Positions 1 to 6,357 of a stretch of DNA of 7,059 nt are shown here, piece by piece. Positions within the stretch are counted from its first letter, which is position 1. Every line of letters starts with the position of its first letter. The notes beneath the pieces are model-generated. The model ran no database searches. It had not been told where the DNA came from and worked only from the letters and a program-made list of their open reading frames with translations. The stretch lies in contig JAENVT010000210.1 in NCBI GenBank assembly GCA_016650435.1, positions 1 through 7,059 of the forward strand, written 5' to 3'. This stretch comes from Ilumatobacteraceae bacterium. GTDB taxonomy: Bacteria > Actinomycetota > Acidimicrobiia > Acidimicrobiales > Ilumatobacteraceae. A program made the translations under genes and the position numbers.

Positions 1-227
1 ACCGTTGCGCCGTCAACCGGTGCCGGCGTTTCGCCAGGCGCCAAGGTGGTCGGTGCCACGGTGACGGGGACATTGGCGTTCGACGATGGCGCACCCGTGC
101 CAGCGATGGTCGCGTTGGCGGCTGCATTCCCGACCTGCGGTGAGTTGTTGTCGGAACAGCCGCCAAAAACGAGCAGCAGCCCGGCCCCTGCGAAGAGGAG
201 CCGGGCTGCCTTGTCGTACCTAAGCAA
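1..227 (-). CDS. Putative lipoprotein, N-terminal part (runs off the left edge)
   Basis: I see a reading frame, open to the window edge, that starts at a TTG (225-227). It begins MLRYDKAARLLFAGAGLLLV and reaches FGGC at residues 21-24. That is a short basic n-region, a hydrophobic stretch and a lipobox-like end with Cys24 as the lipidation site, so export and lipid anchoring on the outer face of the membrane is likely. Phe at position -3 of the lipobox is not ideal. After Cys24 the chain is rich in Ala, Thr, Pro, Asn and Gly, as in the flexible linkers that follow lipoprotein anchors; no folded domain is visible before the edge. The TTG lies 8 bases inside the end of the upstream gene, so translation is probably coupled. 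No Shine-Dalgarno sequence is seen. An in-frame ATG at 296-294 would add 23 Thr-rich residues ahead of the signal peptide, which looks less natural. Function unknown; the lipoprotein call is an inference from the signal sequence. Confidence 0.68.
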   Translation of the reverse strand, partial: MLRYDKAARLLFAGAGLLLVFGGCSDNNSPQVGNAAANATIAGTGAPSSNANVPVTVAPTTLAPGETPAPVDGAT

Positions 228-1287
228 GGGTGGTGGTCGCGGCGTCGTCGTGACCGTGGCCGTCGTGACCGTGCTTGTCGCCGCCGTGGTTACCATCAGC
301 GGGGATCGAGGTCGAAACGTTGGTCGTCGGATTCGCCGCGTCGCGGCAACGGATGCGCTCGTCGACCGAGATCTTGATCAGGCCATTGTCTTCGCGGACC
401 TTGATGCGAACTCGCTCGTCATGCGAGAAGCGAACGTCGATCTTTCCGCCGTCGGTCTTGACATCGGCCGTTGCCGGTGTTGCGACGACATTCGACACTG
501 AACCATCAAGGGCAACGTCGTAGGTGATCGTTGCGGCCGAATTGTCGCAGAGCACGCCACTCCACGTGTGCGGCCCGGCTACGGCAGCCGCATCGATAGC
601 GACGCCCTTGATACGGCCGAGCGAGATGCTGACCTTGGCAGAGGTGTCGCCATCGTCGTCGGTCTTGGTCCGCACCGAGATGGTCAGTATGCGTGACTGG
701 TCGCCTGTTGCAGTCGTGAACTTCACCGAGACACGAGCGGATGCGCTGGACTCGTCGTCGTCGCCGTCGCCCGTCAAATGATCGACCGTACCGACTACCG
801 CAGTGATTCCGGTCGCGGGCTCCGCCGCGGTGCCGGTGATGTCGGGAGCAGCGTCGGTACCAGCGATAGTGAACGCGACGCTGGAGGCGGCAATGCCGTC
901 GCCGAACACATCGCCACTCCAGCTACCGCTTCCGGAGACGTCGGCCAGCGTGCCGGCGCGAGCAGAGACGCTCTGGCCGCCATGCTTTGACTTGACGGTG
1001 ACCTTGGCCGGGTCGGCGGTGGGGTCGAGGGCGCTGGTGCTCGAGAACACGACTTTGTGTGGCTTGAGCTTCGTCGCGACGGTGGCGTTGGCAGAGTCGA
1101 CCGACACATCGGTCAGTGCCCCACCCGGACCCGTCGTGATGTCAATCGTGAGTGGCACGCCGAACAACGGCAATGTCACCGTTGTGGGCACGGGATCCGC
1201 AGCAGAGGCCGCCGTCGGGACAACGAGCCCACCGATCAATACGGTGCCCAGCACTGCTGCGGCCCCCGCTATCAAACGTCGCTTCAT
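220..1287 (-). CDS. Secreted beta-rich protein with internal repeats and His-rich tail, function unknown
   Basis: This encodes 355 residues and I do not recognise the family. Residues 1-29 form a Sec signal peptide: KRR, a hydrophobic core, then TAASA|ADP with cleavage near Ala29. The ATG at 1287 is chosen because GGAGG (1300-1296) sits 8 bases upstream; an in-frame upstream start at 1386 would bury the signal peptide behind 33 extra residues. The mature chain is rich in Ser, Thr, Val, Asp and Ala and looks all-beta. Three diverged modules can be traced (about 44-134, 135-251 and 252-314). The first two end in a WSG motif (Trp123, Trp242), and modules 1 and 3 share a pattern like 'T-I-x-D-(V/I)...G-x-(L/V)-(T/S)-(D/N)-V'. 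Asp-rich loops at 174-179 and 210-214 could bind Ca2+. Cys247 and Cys314 are the only cysteines and could form a disulfide. The tail (333-348) has five His among Gly and Asp, suggesting metal binding. No membrane anchor follows, so the protein is probably released or loosely wall-bound. It overlaps the downstream lipoprotein gene by 8 bases. Confidence 0.88.
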   Translation of the reverse strand: MKRRLIAGAAAVLGTVLIGGLVVPTAASAADPVPTTVTLPLFGVPLTIDITTGPGGALTDVSVDSANATVATKLKPHKVVFSSTSALDPTADPAKVTVKSKHGGQSVSARAGTLADVSGSGSWSGDVFGDGIAASSVAFTIAGTDAAPDITGTAAEPATGITAVVGTVDHLTGDGDDDESSASARVSVKFTTATGDQSRILTISVRTKTDDDGDTSAKVSISLGRIKGVAIDAAAVAGPHTWSGVLCDNSAATITYDVALDGSVSNVVATPATADVKTDGGKIDVRFSHDERVRIKVREDNGLIKISVDERIRCRDAANPTTNVSTSIPADGNHGGDKHGHDGHGHDDAATTTLA

Positions 1288-1295
1288 TCGAAAAA

Positions 1296-1300
1296 CCTCC
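1296..1300 (-). promoter_or_regulatory. Shine-Dalgarno site of the secreted protein gene
   Basis: Reading the minus strand, GGAGG is followed by TTTTTCGA and then ATG, giving an 8-base spacer. It is the clearest ribosome binding site on this strand. It fixes the start at 1287, directly before a signal peptide, rather than at an upstream in-frame start. Confidence 0.8.
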
Positions 1301-1362
1301 GAAAATAGTTCGCCGCGCCCGCGTCGGACCTCTGGGTGTATATCGGACACGACAGCTTCAAC

Positions 1363-1400
1363 ATGAAGGTTTTGGGCTTCATACACTCTTGACGGGTCAA
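1363..1400. repeat. Two short inverted repeats between the LysR gene and the secreted protein gene
   Basis: Two perfect dyads lie in this short gap. ATGAAG (1363-1368) and CTTCAT (1377-1382) are separated by 8 bases. TTGAC and GTCAA are separated by GG (1389-1400), and the second overlaps the LysR stop codon. They could be operators for the secreted protein gene, whose promoter must lie here if it is not read through from the LysR gene. A weak -10-like TATACA lies at 1342-1337 on the minus strand, with no matching -35. Arms of 5-6 bases can arise by chance, and no T-run follows, so a terminator is unlikely. Confidence 0.25.
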
Positions 1401-2329
1401 CTCCAGAGAGTGACGTAGACCGGAGGCCGGAACTTGGCTACCGGCACGCCACCGTCGGGGCGATACATGGCGTGCATGGCGTCGGGGGTGCGGACGAATC
1501 GACGAAGTCTGTCGGCGGCACGCGATCGTCGCTGCGACTCCAGAGAGCTGATGTATAACAGCAGGTCAACGGGCATATCAGTCGCTCGAACCCTGGTCAG
1601 AACGCCGCGATCGACCTCGGCGGTGACCATGTGGTCGATCGCCGGCGCCACCCCATCACCAGCGGCAGCCGCAGACCATGCCGCCTTTTCGTTGGCAAAA
1701 ACCATGATGTGCGATTCCGGCACCCGATATTTGGTCAACAGGGCACCGACATCGGACAGCGGATCCGTGCCTGTCGGGTCCACCAACCAACGCATTCCGG
1801 CCAATCCGCCACCATTCATTCGCAGTTCTGGATGCCCGACCAGTGTCATCCGGTACCGCATCACGGCTTCGGCCTCGAGGCCAAGCAGCCGTGGCCCGAC
1901 GGCAACGTCGGCGAGGCGCTCCTCGACGAGAGCAGCCATTTCTTCGGTCGTTGCCACGCCGAGGCTGACCTCGATGCCGCCAGCACGCGCTGTGAATGCT
2001 TGCAGCAAGGACGGGACAATCGACTGCGACAAGGTGCTGGTGGTCACGACACGAAGGAGTTCAGCTGCACCATTCGACTGTCTGACCGCAACCTCGGCGT
2101 CGACAGCGAGATTCACCATTTGCGAGGCGATCGTCACAACTCTGCGGCCCGCAGGGGTCAGCTCCATCCCGGCCCCACTCCGTGCGATCAACGGATCGTC
2201 CAGATGTTGCCGCAGCGCGGCGAGGGCTTGTGAGACCGCCGGTTCGCTGACACCCAGAGCGGCCGCAGCGGCGCGTACCGATCCGAGCCGAGACACCAGG
2301 ACGAACACTTTCAGCTGGGCAAGGGTCAC
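1397..2329 (-). CDS. LysR-type transcriptional regulator, divergent from coxMSL
   Basis: The product is 310 residues, the usual LysR length. Residues 3-61 form the N-terminal winged helix-turn-helix: 'LAQLKVFVLV', then the recognition region 'SVRAAAAALGVSEPAVSQAL' (17-36), then 'LTPAG' (57-61). A linker helix follows to about residue 90, and the rest is the two-lobed effector-binding domain. The start is a GTG (2329-2327) placed as in other LysR proteins; only a weak GAGG lies close before it. The gene faces away from coxM across 152 bases, the classic layout in which a LysR protein controls the neighbouring operon and itself. From known cases, Mycobacterium sp. JC1 has a LysR regulator, CutR, beside its CO dehydrogenase genes cutBCA (medium-small-large, the same order as here). 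I infer that this is the activator of coxMSL. Whether it senses CO or another effector cannot be read from the sequence. Confidence 0.94.
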   Translation of the reverse strand: MTLAQLKVFVLVSRLGSVRAAAAALGVSEPAVSQALAALRQHLDDPLIARSGAGMELTPAGRRVVTIASQMVNLAVDAEVAVRQSNGAAELLRVVTTSTLSQSIVPSLLQAFTARAGGIEVSLGVATTEEMAALVEERLADVAVGPRLLGLEAEAVMRYRMTLVGHPELRMNGGGLAGMRWLVDPTGTDPLSDVGALLTKYRVPESHIMVFANEKAAWSAAAAGDGVAPAIDHMVTAEVDRGVLTRVRATDMPVDLLLYISSLESQRRSRAADRLRRFVRTPDAMHAMYRPDGGVPVAKFRPPVYVTLWS

Positions 2330-2373
2330 CGCCTCGGAACTGTAGGCGACAATCGGCGTCGTAGTTAGGTCGA

Positions 2374-2391
2374 GATAACCCTTCGCTTATC
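2374..2391. promoter_or_regulatory. Inverted repeat upstream of the coxM promoter, candidate LysR operator
   Basis: GATAA (2374-2378) and TTATC (2387-2391) form a perfect dyad around an 8-base spacer. The dyad ends 6 bases before the putative -35 box of coxM. It is centred about 50 bases upstream of the predicted transcription start, within the zone where LysR activators bind. It does not give a symmetric T-N11-A box (the symmetric pair is T-N12-A), so the match to the LysR consensus is loose. The assignment is inferred from position. Confidence 0.4.
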
Positions 2392-2397
2392 ACCCGA

Positions 2398-2426
2398 TTG
2401 ACCGTCGACCGGGCGGCGCTCATGAT
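2398..2426 (+). promoter_or_regulatory. Putative sigma-70-type promoter of coxMSL
   Basis: TTGACC (2398-2403) is separated by exactly 17 bases from CATGAT (2421-2426), which matches TATAAT at four of six positions. Transcription would start near 2433 and leave a leader of about 49 bases before coxM. The poor -10 fits a promoter that needs an activator such as the divergent LysR protein. This is sequence matching only. Confidence 0.42.
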
Positions 2427-2481
2427 CTCGTCGGGGCCAGCCTCGACGTGCCCTGCGCTCAAATGACGATTAGGGGATCTC

Positions 2482-3351
2482 ATGCAAATTCCACCGCCGT
2501 TCGAGTACGAACGAGCGACCAGCATCGAACATGCAATTGCTCTACTTGATCGACTCGGGCCAGAAGCCCGACTGGTCGCAGGGGGACACAGCCTGCTGCC
2601 GATGATGAAGCTCCGACTCGCCCGACCCGAACATCTCATCGACATCAACGATCTCGATCTGGCGTACGTTCGCATCGAGGGCGACGAGATTCGGATCGGC
2701 GCTATGACGAGGCACCGCGAGTTGCTCGAGTCGGCTGTGGCCAGCGAGCACTACGCGATCTTCGGAGAGGCCGAGCGGGTGATCGCCGACCCGATCGTGC
2801 GCAATCGTGGGACCGTCGGTGGTTCGTTGTGTCAGGCTGATCCCTCGGAGGATCTGTCGGCCGTGATGTCGGCATTGGCGGCGACGATCGTGCTCCAGTC
2901 CAAGGACGGCCAGCGGACCGTACCGGCGCGCGAGTTCCATCTCGGGCCGTACGAGACCGCCGCCCAACCCGGCGAGATCGTGACCGAGATCCGCGTTCCG
3001 ATTCGCAACAGAACCGGCAGCGCCTACGAAAAGGTCGAGCGTCGCGCTGGCGACTGGGCGATCGCCGCCTCTGGCGTGTTTGTCAGCATGGAAGGCGACG
3101 TCGTCAGCGACTGCGGGGTCGGTTTGACTGCAGTAGGGGTCGAGCACTTCTGCGCTCCGGCCGCCGAGGCGGCTCTGCGCGGCCAGTCACCAACCGAAGA
3201 CAACATCGTCGCCGCGGCTCAACTCGCTGCCGACGCCAGCAATCCGTCCAGCGATCAGCGCGGTCCCGCCGACTACAAGCGGCATCTCGCCAAGGAACTC
3301 ACAGCACGTGCACTTCGCCGCGCTGTTGCTCGAGCACAGGGAGGCTCATGA
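2482..3351 (+). CDS. coxM: Aerobic carbon monoxide dehydrogenase, FAD-binding medium subunit
   Basis: The 289-residue product is the flavoprotein subunit of Mo-Cu CO dehydrogenase. It takes electrons from the iron-sulfur subunit CoxS and passes them, through FAD, to the respiratory quinone pool at the inner face of the cytoplasmic membrane. The two FAD-binding signatures of the CoxM/CutB family are visible: AGGHS at residues 33-37 (in 'VAGGHSLLPMMKLR') and TVGGS at 111-115 (in 'NRGTVGGSLCQADPSED'). The PCMH-type FAD domain fills about 1-170 and the CO dehydrogenase flavoprotein C-terminal domain about 175-285. Length matches the family (about 285-290). The ATG is preceded by AGGGGA (2472-2477), 4 bases away. 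The stop overlaps the coxS start in ATGA, so CoxM and CoxS are translationally coupled. Other molybdenum hydroxylases have similar subunits, but the adjacent form I CoxL settles the identity. Confidence 0.95.
   Translation: MQIPPPFEYERATSIEHAIALLDRLGPEARLVAGGHSLLPMMKLRLARPEHLIDINDLDLAYVRIEGDEIRIGAMTRHRELLESAVASEHYAIFGEAERVIADPIVRNRGTVGGSLCQADPSEDLSAVMSALAATIVLQSKDGQRTVPAREFHLGPYETAAQPGEIVTEIRVPIRNRTGSAYEKVERRAGDWAIAASGVFVSMEGDVVSDCGVGLTAVGVEHFCAPAAEAALRGQSPTEDNIVAAAQLAADASNPSSDQRGPADYKRHLAKELTARALRRAVARAQGGS
3338..3344 (+). promoter_or_regulatory. Shine-Dalgarno site of coxS, bearing on its start codon
   Basis: AGGGAGG inside the end of coxM is a strong ribosome binding site. Two adjacent in-frame ATGs follow: 3348, with a 3-base spacer, and 3351, with a 6-base spacer. 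Spacing favours 3351, while the usual ATGA overlap logic favours 3348. The difference is one methionine. Confidence 0.7.
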
Positions 3352-3827
3352 TGGAAGTGACCATCAACGTCAATGGTGAGGATTTCACGCGCGATGTCGA
3401 GCCGCGGCTGTTGCTGATCCACTTTCTTCGTGACCACCTGCGACTGACTGGGAGCCACTGGGGCTGCGACACCACCAACTGCGGAGTGTGCGTTGTGTGG
3501 ATGGACGGCCAACCGGTGAAGTCATGCACCGTGCTGGCCGCGATGGCCGACGGCCGAACGATCCGCACGGTCGAGGATCTCGAACAAGGTGGTGTGTTGG
3601 ATCCGATCCAACAGGGATTCATGAACGAACACGGCCTGCAGTGTGGGTTCTGCACACCGGCGATGATGATGACCGCACGGCACCTGCTCGACAATCACCC
3701 AGACCCCAGCACCGGCGAGATCCGCGAGGCCATCTGCGGCACGATCTGTCGCTGCACCGGATACGAGAACATCGTGCGCGCCATCCGTTGGGCCTCCGAG
3801 CATCCCAAGGAAGAGGTGTCGGTATGA
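3348..3827 (+). CDS. coxS: Aerobic carbon monoxide dehydrogenase, [2Fe-2S] small subunit
   Basis: This 159-residue iron-sulfur subunit relays electrons from the Mo-Cu centre in CoxL to FAD in CoxM. All eight cluster cysteines are present. The plant-ferredoxin-like N-terminal domain (about 1-80) has C40, C45, C48 and C60 in 'GCDTTNCGVC...KSC'. The all-helical C-terminal domain (about 85-159) has C99 and C102 in 'QCGFCTPAM', then C134 and C136 in 'ICRCTGYENIVRAI'. Gln98 is the residue that in this family contacts the molybdopterin cofactor. An additional cysteine, C130, lies four residues before C134, where many homologues have Ser or another small residue. Start choice: ATG 3348 overlaps the coxM stop, and ATG 3351 is the alternative one codon later with better Shine-Dalgarno spacing. 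The gene ends in a 4-base overlap with coxL. Xanthine dehydrogenase-type proteins share this fold; the operon context makes it CoxS. Confidence 0.96.
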   Translation: MMEVTINVNGEDFTRDVEPRLLLIHFLRDHLRLTGSHWGCDTTNCGVCVVWMDGQPVKSCTVLAAMADGRTIRTVEDLEQGGVLDPIQQGFMNEHGLQCGFCTPAMMMTARHLLDNHPDPSTGEIREAICGTICRCTGYENIVRAIRWASEHPKEEVSV

Positions 3828-6226
3828 CAGTGACCGAGGTACCGACGAGTGCGGGGGGCAATCCGATTGGGTTTGGTCGGATGCTGCGCAAAGAGGACGC
3901 GCGGTTCCTCCGCGGCAAGGGCAACTATGTCGACGACATCGACATGCCGGGAATGTTGTATGGCGCGATTCTGCGCAGTCCGGTCGCGCATGCGTTGATC
4001 AAGTCGATCGACACGTCTGCCGCCGAAGCGCATCCAAAAGTGAAGGCAGTCATCACCGGTGCCGTGCTCGAAACACTGGGCTTGGCGTGGGTGCCGACGT
4101 TGTCGTACGACACCGCGGCGGTGCTCGCCACCGACAAGGTGCGCTTCCAGGGACAAGAGGTGGCCTTTGTCGTCGCCGAGGACAAATACTCGGCGCGCGA
4201 CGCGTTGGAGCTGATCGAGGTCGACTACGAGATCCTCCCGGCTGTCATCGACGCCAAGAAGGCACTCGACCCGGACGCGCCGGTGATCCGCACCGACAAG
4301 GAAGGCAAGACCGACAACCACATCTTCGACTGGGAAGCCGGCGACGAGGCCAAGTGCGACGCTGCGTTTGCCAAAGCCGATGTGATCGTGAAGCAGGACA
4401 TGTTGTATCCGCGCGTGCATCCGTCACCGATGGAGACGTGCGGCGCCGTGGCGTACATGGACAAGGCCACCGGACAACTCACGATCTGGTGCACCACGCA
4501 AGCGCCGCACGCCCATCGCACCATCTACGCATTGGTGGCCGGCCTGCCGGAGCAGAAGATCCGCGTTGTGTCACCCGACATCGGCGGAGGTTTCGGCAAC
4601 AAGGTCGGCATCTACAGCGGCTACGTGCTGGCGATCGTCGGATCGATCGTGACCGGCAAACCGGTGAAGTGGATGGAGGATCGCAGCGAGCATCTGATGA
4701 GCACAGCCTTCGCCCGCGACTACCACATGCACGGCGAGATCGCCGCGACCAAAGAGGGCAAGATCCTCGGCGTGCGGGTCAACGTTCTGGCCGACCACGG
4801 CTGTTTCAACGGCACCGCCCAACCGACGAAGTACCCCGCCGGGTTCTTCCACATCTTCACGGGCAGCTACGACTTCGATGCCGCGCACTGCAAAGTGACC
4901 GGGGTGTACACCAACAAGGCGCCGGGTGGTGTCGCGTACGCGTGTTCATTCCGGATCACCGAAGCTGTGTACTTGGTCGAACGGCTCGTCGATTGCCTGG
5001 CAATGGAGATGAAGGTCGATCCCGCCGAGTTGCGACTGAAGAACCTGTTGCGCGCCGAGCAGTTCCCGTACACCACGCCAACCGGATGGGAGTACGACAG
5101 CGGCGACTACGCGCCGACGCTGCGCGAAGCGATGCGCATCGCCGGCTACGACGAGCTGCGCGCCGAGCAGGCCGCGCGCCGAGCGCGACGCGCTGCAGGC
5201 GACACCAGCGAGCCGATGATGGGGATAGGCCTCTCGTTCTTCACCGAAGGAGTTGGCGCGGGTCCGCGCAAGCACATGGACATCCTCGGCCTCGGCATGG
5301 CCGATGGCGCGGAGCTCCGCGTGCACCCGACGGGCAAGGCCCAGCTCCGGCTGAGCTGCATGTCGCAGGGCCAAGGGCATCAGACCACCTTTGCGCAGAT
5401 CGTCGCCCAGGAGTTGGGCATCCCTCCGGAAGACATCGAAGTCATTCAGGGCGATACCGACAACACGCCGTTCGGTCTCGGTACGTACGGATCGCGTTCG
5501 ACTCCGGTCAGCGGCGGGGCCGCCGCGATCGTGGCACGTCGCGTTCGCGACAAGGCCCGCATCGTTGCTGCGGCCGCGCTCGAGTGTTCACCCGACGACC
5601 TCGAATGGGAGCTCGGCAGGTGGCAGGTGAAGGGCGACCCGGAGAAGGGCAAGCCCATCCAGGAGATCGCGATGCTGGCGCACAGCTCGCTCGAACTTCC
5701 CGACGGCGTCGAGGGCCACCTCGACGGACAATGTGTCTACGACCCGCCCAACCTCACCTATCCGTTCGGTGCCTACATCTGCGTCACCGATGTCGATCCC
5801 GGCACAGGTGAGGTCAAGGTTCGTCGCTTCATCGCCGTCGACGACTGTGGTCCGCGCATCAATCCGATGATCGTCGAGGGACAGGTGCACGGTGGCCTTG
5901 CCGACGGCATCGGCATGGCGTTGATGCAGGTGATCGCCTTCGATGAGGAAGGCAACAACCTCGGTGGCTCGTTCATGGACTACCTGTTGCCGACCTCGAT
6001 GGAGTGCCCGTCGTGGGAGCTCGGCGAGACCACCACGCCATCGCCACATCATCCGCTCGGCGTAAAAGGTGTTGGTGAGTCGGCAACGGTTGGCTCACCG
6101 CCTGCCGTCGTCAACTCGGTGCTCGACGCGATTCAAGTGCGCCACGCCGACATGCCCCTGACACCCGCGCAAGTGTGGCGAGCCATCCAAGGCAACCCCT
6201 TCCGCACAGACTTAGCTATTACTTAA
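3824..6226 (+). CDS. coxL: Aerobic carbon monoxide dehydrogenase, form I Mo-Cu catalytic large subunit
   Basis: The 800-residue product (family about 800-810) oxidises CO with water to CO2, two protons and two electrons at a Cu-S-Mo centre bound to molybdopterin cytosine dinucleotide. The decisive motif is AYACSFR at 371-377, the form I active-site loop AYXCSFR, with Cys374 as the copper ligand. Also visible are Gln226 in 'TTQAPHAHR' (near the Mo oxo group), GGGFGNK at 254-260 and SQGQGHQT at 514-521 (cofactor binding), and the catalytic Glu752 in 'GVKGVGESATVGSPP'. The aldehyde oxidase-type hammerhead domain fills about 25-140, followed by the two Mo-binding domains. I start it at the ATG at 3824, which overlaps the coxS stop in ATGA and follows AAGGAAGAGG (3807-3816); the frame stays open upstream to 3488, but that stretch is a shadow of coxS. 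The last residues, RTDLAIT, and their AT-rich codons differ from the rest of the gene and border a repeat-like stretch, so the extreme C-terminus may be altered. Confidence 0.97.
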   Translation: MTVTEVPTSAGGNPIGFGRMLRKEDARFLRGKGNYVDDIDMPGMLYGAILRSPVAHALIKSIDTSAAEAHPKVKAVITGAVLETLGLAWVPTLSYDTAAVLATDKVRFQGQEVAFVVAEDKYSARDALELIEVDYEILPAVIDAKKALDPDAPVIRTDKEGKTDNHIFDWEAGDEAKCDAAFAKADVIVKQDMLYPRVHPSPMETCGAVAYMDKATGQLTIWCTTQAPHAHRTIYALVAGLPEQKIRVVSPDIGGGFGNKVGIYSGYVLAIVGSIVTGKPVKWMEDRSEHLMSTAFARDYHMHGEIAATKEGKILGVRVNVLADHGCFNGTAQPTKYPAGFFHIFTGSYDFDAAHCKVTGVYTNKAPGGVAYACSFRITEAVYLVERLVDCLAMEMKVDPAELRLKNLLRAEQFPYTTPTGWEYDSGDYAPTLREAMRIAGYDELRAEQAARRARRAAGDTSEPMMGIGLSFFTEGVGAGPRKHMDILGLGMADGAELRVHPTGKAQLRLSCMSQGQGHQTTFAQIVAQELGIPPEDIEVIQGDTDNTPFGLGTYGSRSTPVSGGAAAIVARRVRDKARIVAAAALECSPDDLEWELGRWQVKGDPEKGKPIQEIAMLAHSSLELPDGVEGHLDGQCVYDPPNLTYPFGAYICVTDVDPGTGEVKVRRFIAVDDCGPRINPMIVEGQVHGGLADGIGMALMQVIAFDEEGNNLGGSFMDYLLPTSMECPSWELGETTTPSPHHPLGVKGVGESATVGSPPAVVNSVLDAIQVRHADMPLTPAQVWRAIQGNPFRTDLAIT

Positions 6227-6330
6227 TGGGCCTCGATCACCTCCGCTTCGCTTCGGCTACTCGGCCCTTGTGGCTCGTCGCTGGCGCTCCTTCGCCACCC
6301 GCCCGGCACCCCACTCGACGCCAACCAACC
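6227..6330. repeat. Repeat-like intergenic stretch between coxL and coxF
   Basis: The 131 bases between coxL and coxF break the tight packing of the operon. The first 70 or so are built from short repeated words, clearest on the minus strand as GAAGCGAAGCGGAGG and GAGCGCCAGCGACGAGCC, and the rest of the plus strand is strongly C-rich. Weak stems exist: GGGCC (6228-6232) with GGCCC (6263-6267), and GGCG (6283-6286) with CGCC (6293-6296). On the minus strand one frame reads SDEPQGPSSRSEAEVIEAH and then stops at TAA (6225-6223), the same TTAA that ends coxL. This looks like a dispersed intergenic repeat of a high-GC genome, but only one copy is present here, so the call rests on its word structure and odd placement. 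It is not a convincing rho-independent terminator because there is no T-run. Confidence 0.4.
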
Positions 6331-6345
6331 AATGGCACCGACCGT

Positions 6346-6351
6346 TAGCCT
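6346..6351 (+). promoter_or_regulatory. Candidate -10 box for a leaderless coxF transcript
   Basis: TAGCCT fits the TANNNT form of actinobacterial -10 boxes, and its last T lies 7 bases before the A of the coxF ATG, the spacing expected if transcription begins at the start codon. No -35 is evident at 6323-6328 (AACCAA). A TANNNT match is common by chance. It is listed because coxF lacks a Shine-Dalgarno sequence. Confidence 0.2.
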
Positions 6352-6357
6352 TTTCAG

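Noticed and set aside
1363..1382. The ATGAAG/CTTCAT dyad as a terminator of the LysR gene
   Set aside because: The stem is only 6 bases, AT-containing, and no T-run follows on the minus strand.
1288..1386. Upstream start for the secreted protein (33 extra residues)
   Set aside because: It would hide the signal peptide, and the strong GGAGG lies just before the ATG at 1287.
1434..2345. A 303-codon open frame antisense to the LysR gene
   Set aside because: It is Ser-, Arg- and Thr-rich without motifs, whereas the minus strand gives a complete LysR protein.
3488..3823. Upstream extension of the coxL frame by 112 codons
   Set aside because: The extension overlaps most of coxS out of frame and is low-complexity. 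The ATG at 3824 has a Shine-Dalgarno sequence, an ATGA overlap and the expected CoxL length.
4087..5811. A 574-codon open frame inside coxL, in another plus-strand frame
   Set aside because: Its product is very rich in Arg, Gly, Pro and His with no domain signature, as expected when the third codon positions of a GC-rich gene are read out of frame. CoxL covers the region with full family motifs.
6228..6296. Rho-independent terminator after coxL
   Set aside because: The stems are 4-5 base pairs with long loops and no T-run follows; the repeat-like reading explains the sequence better.
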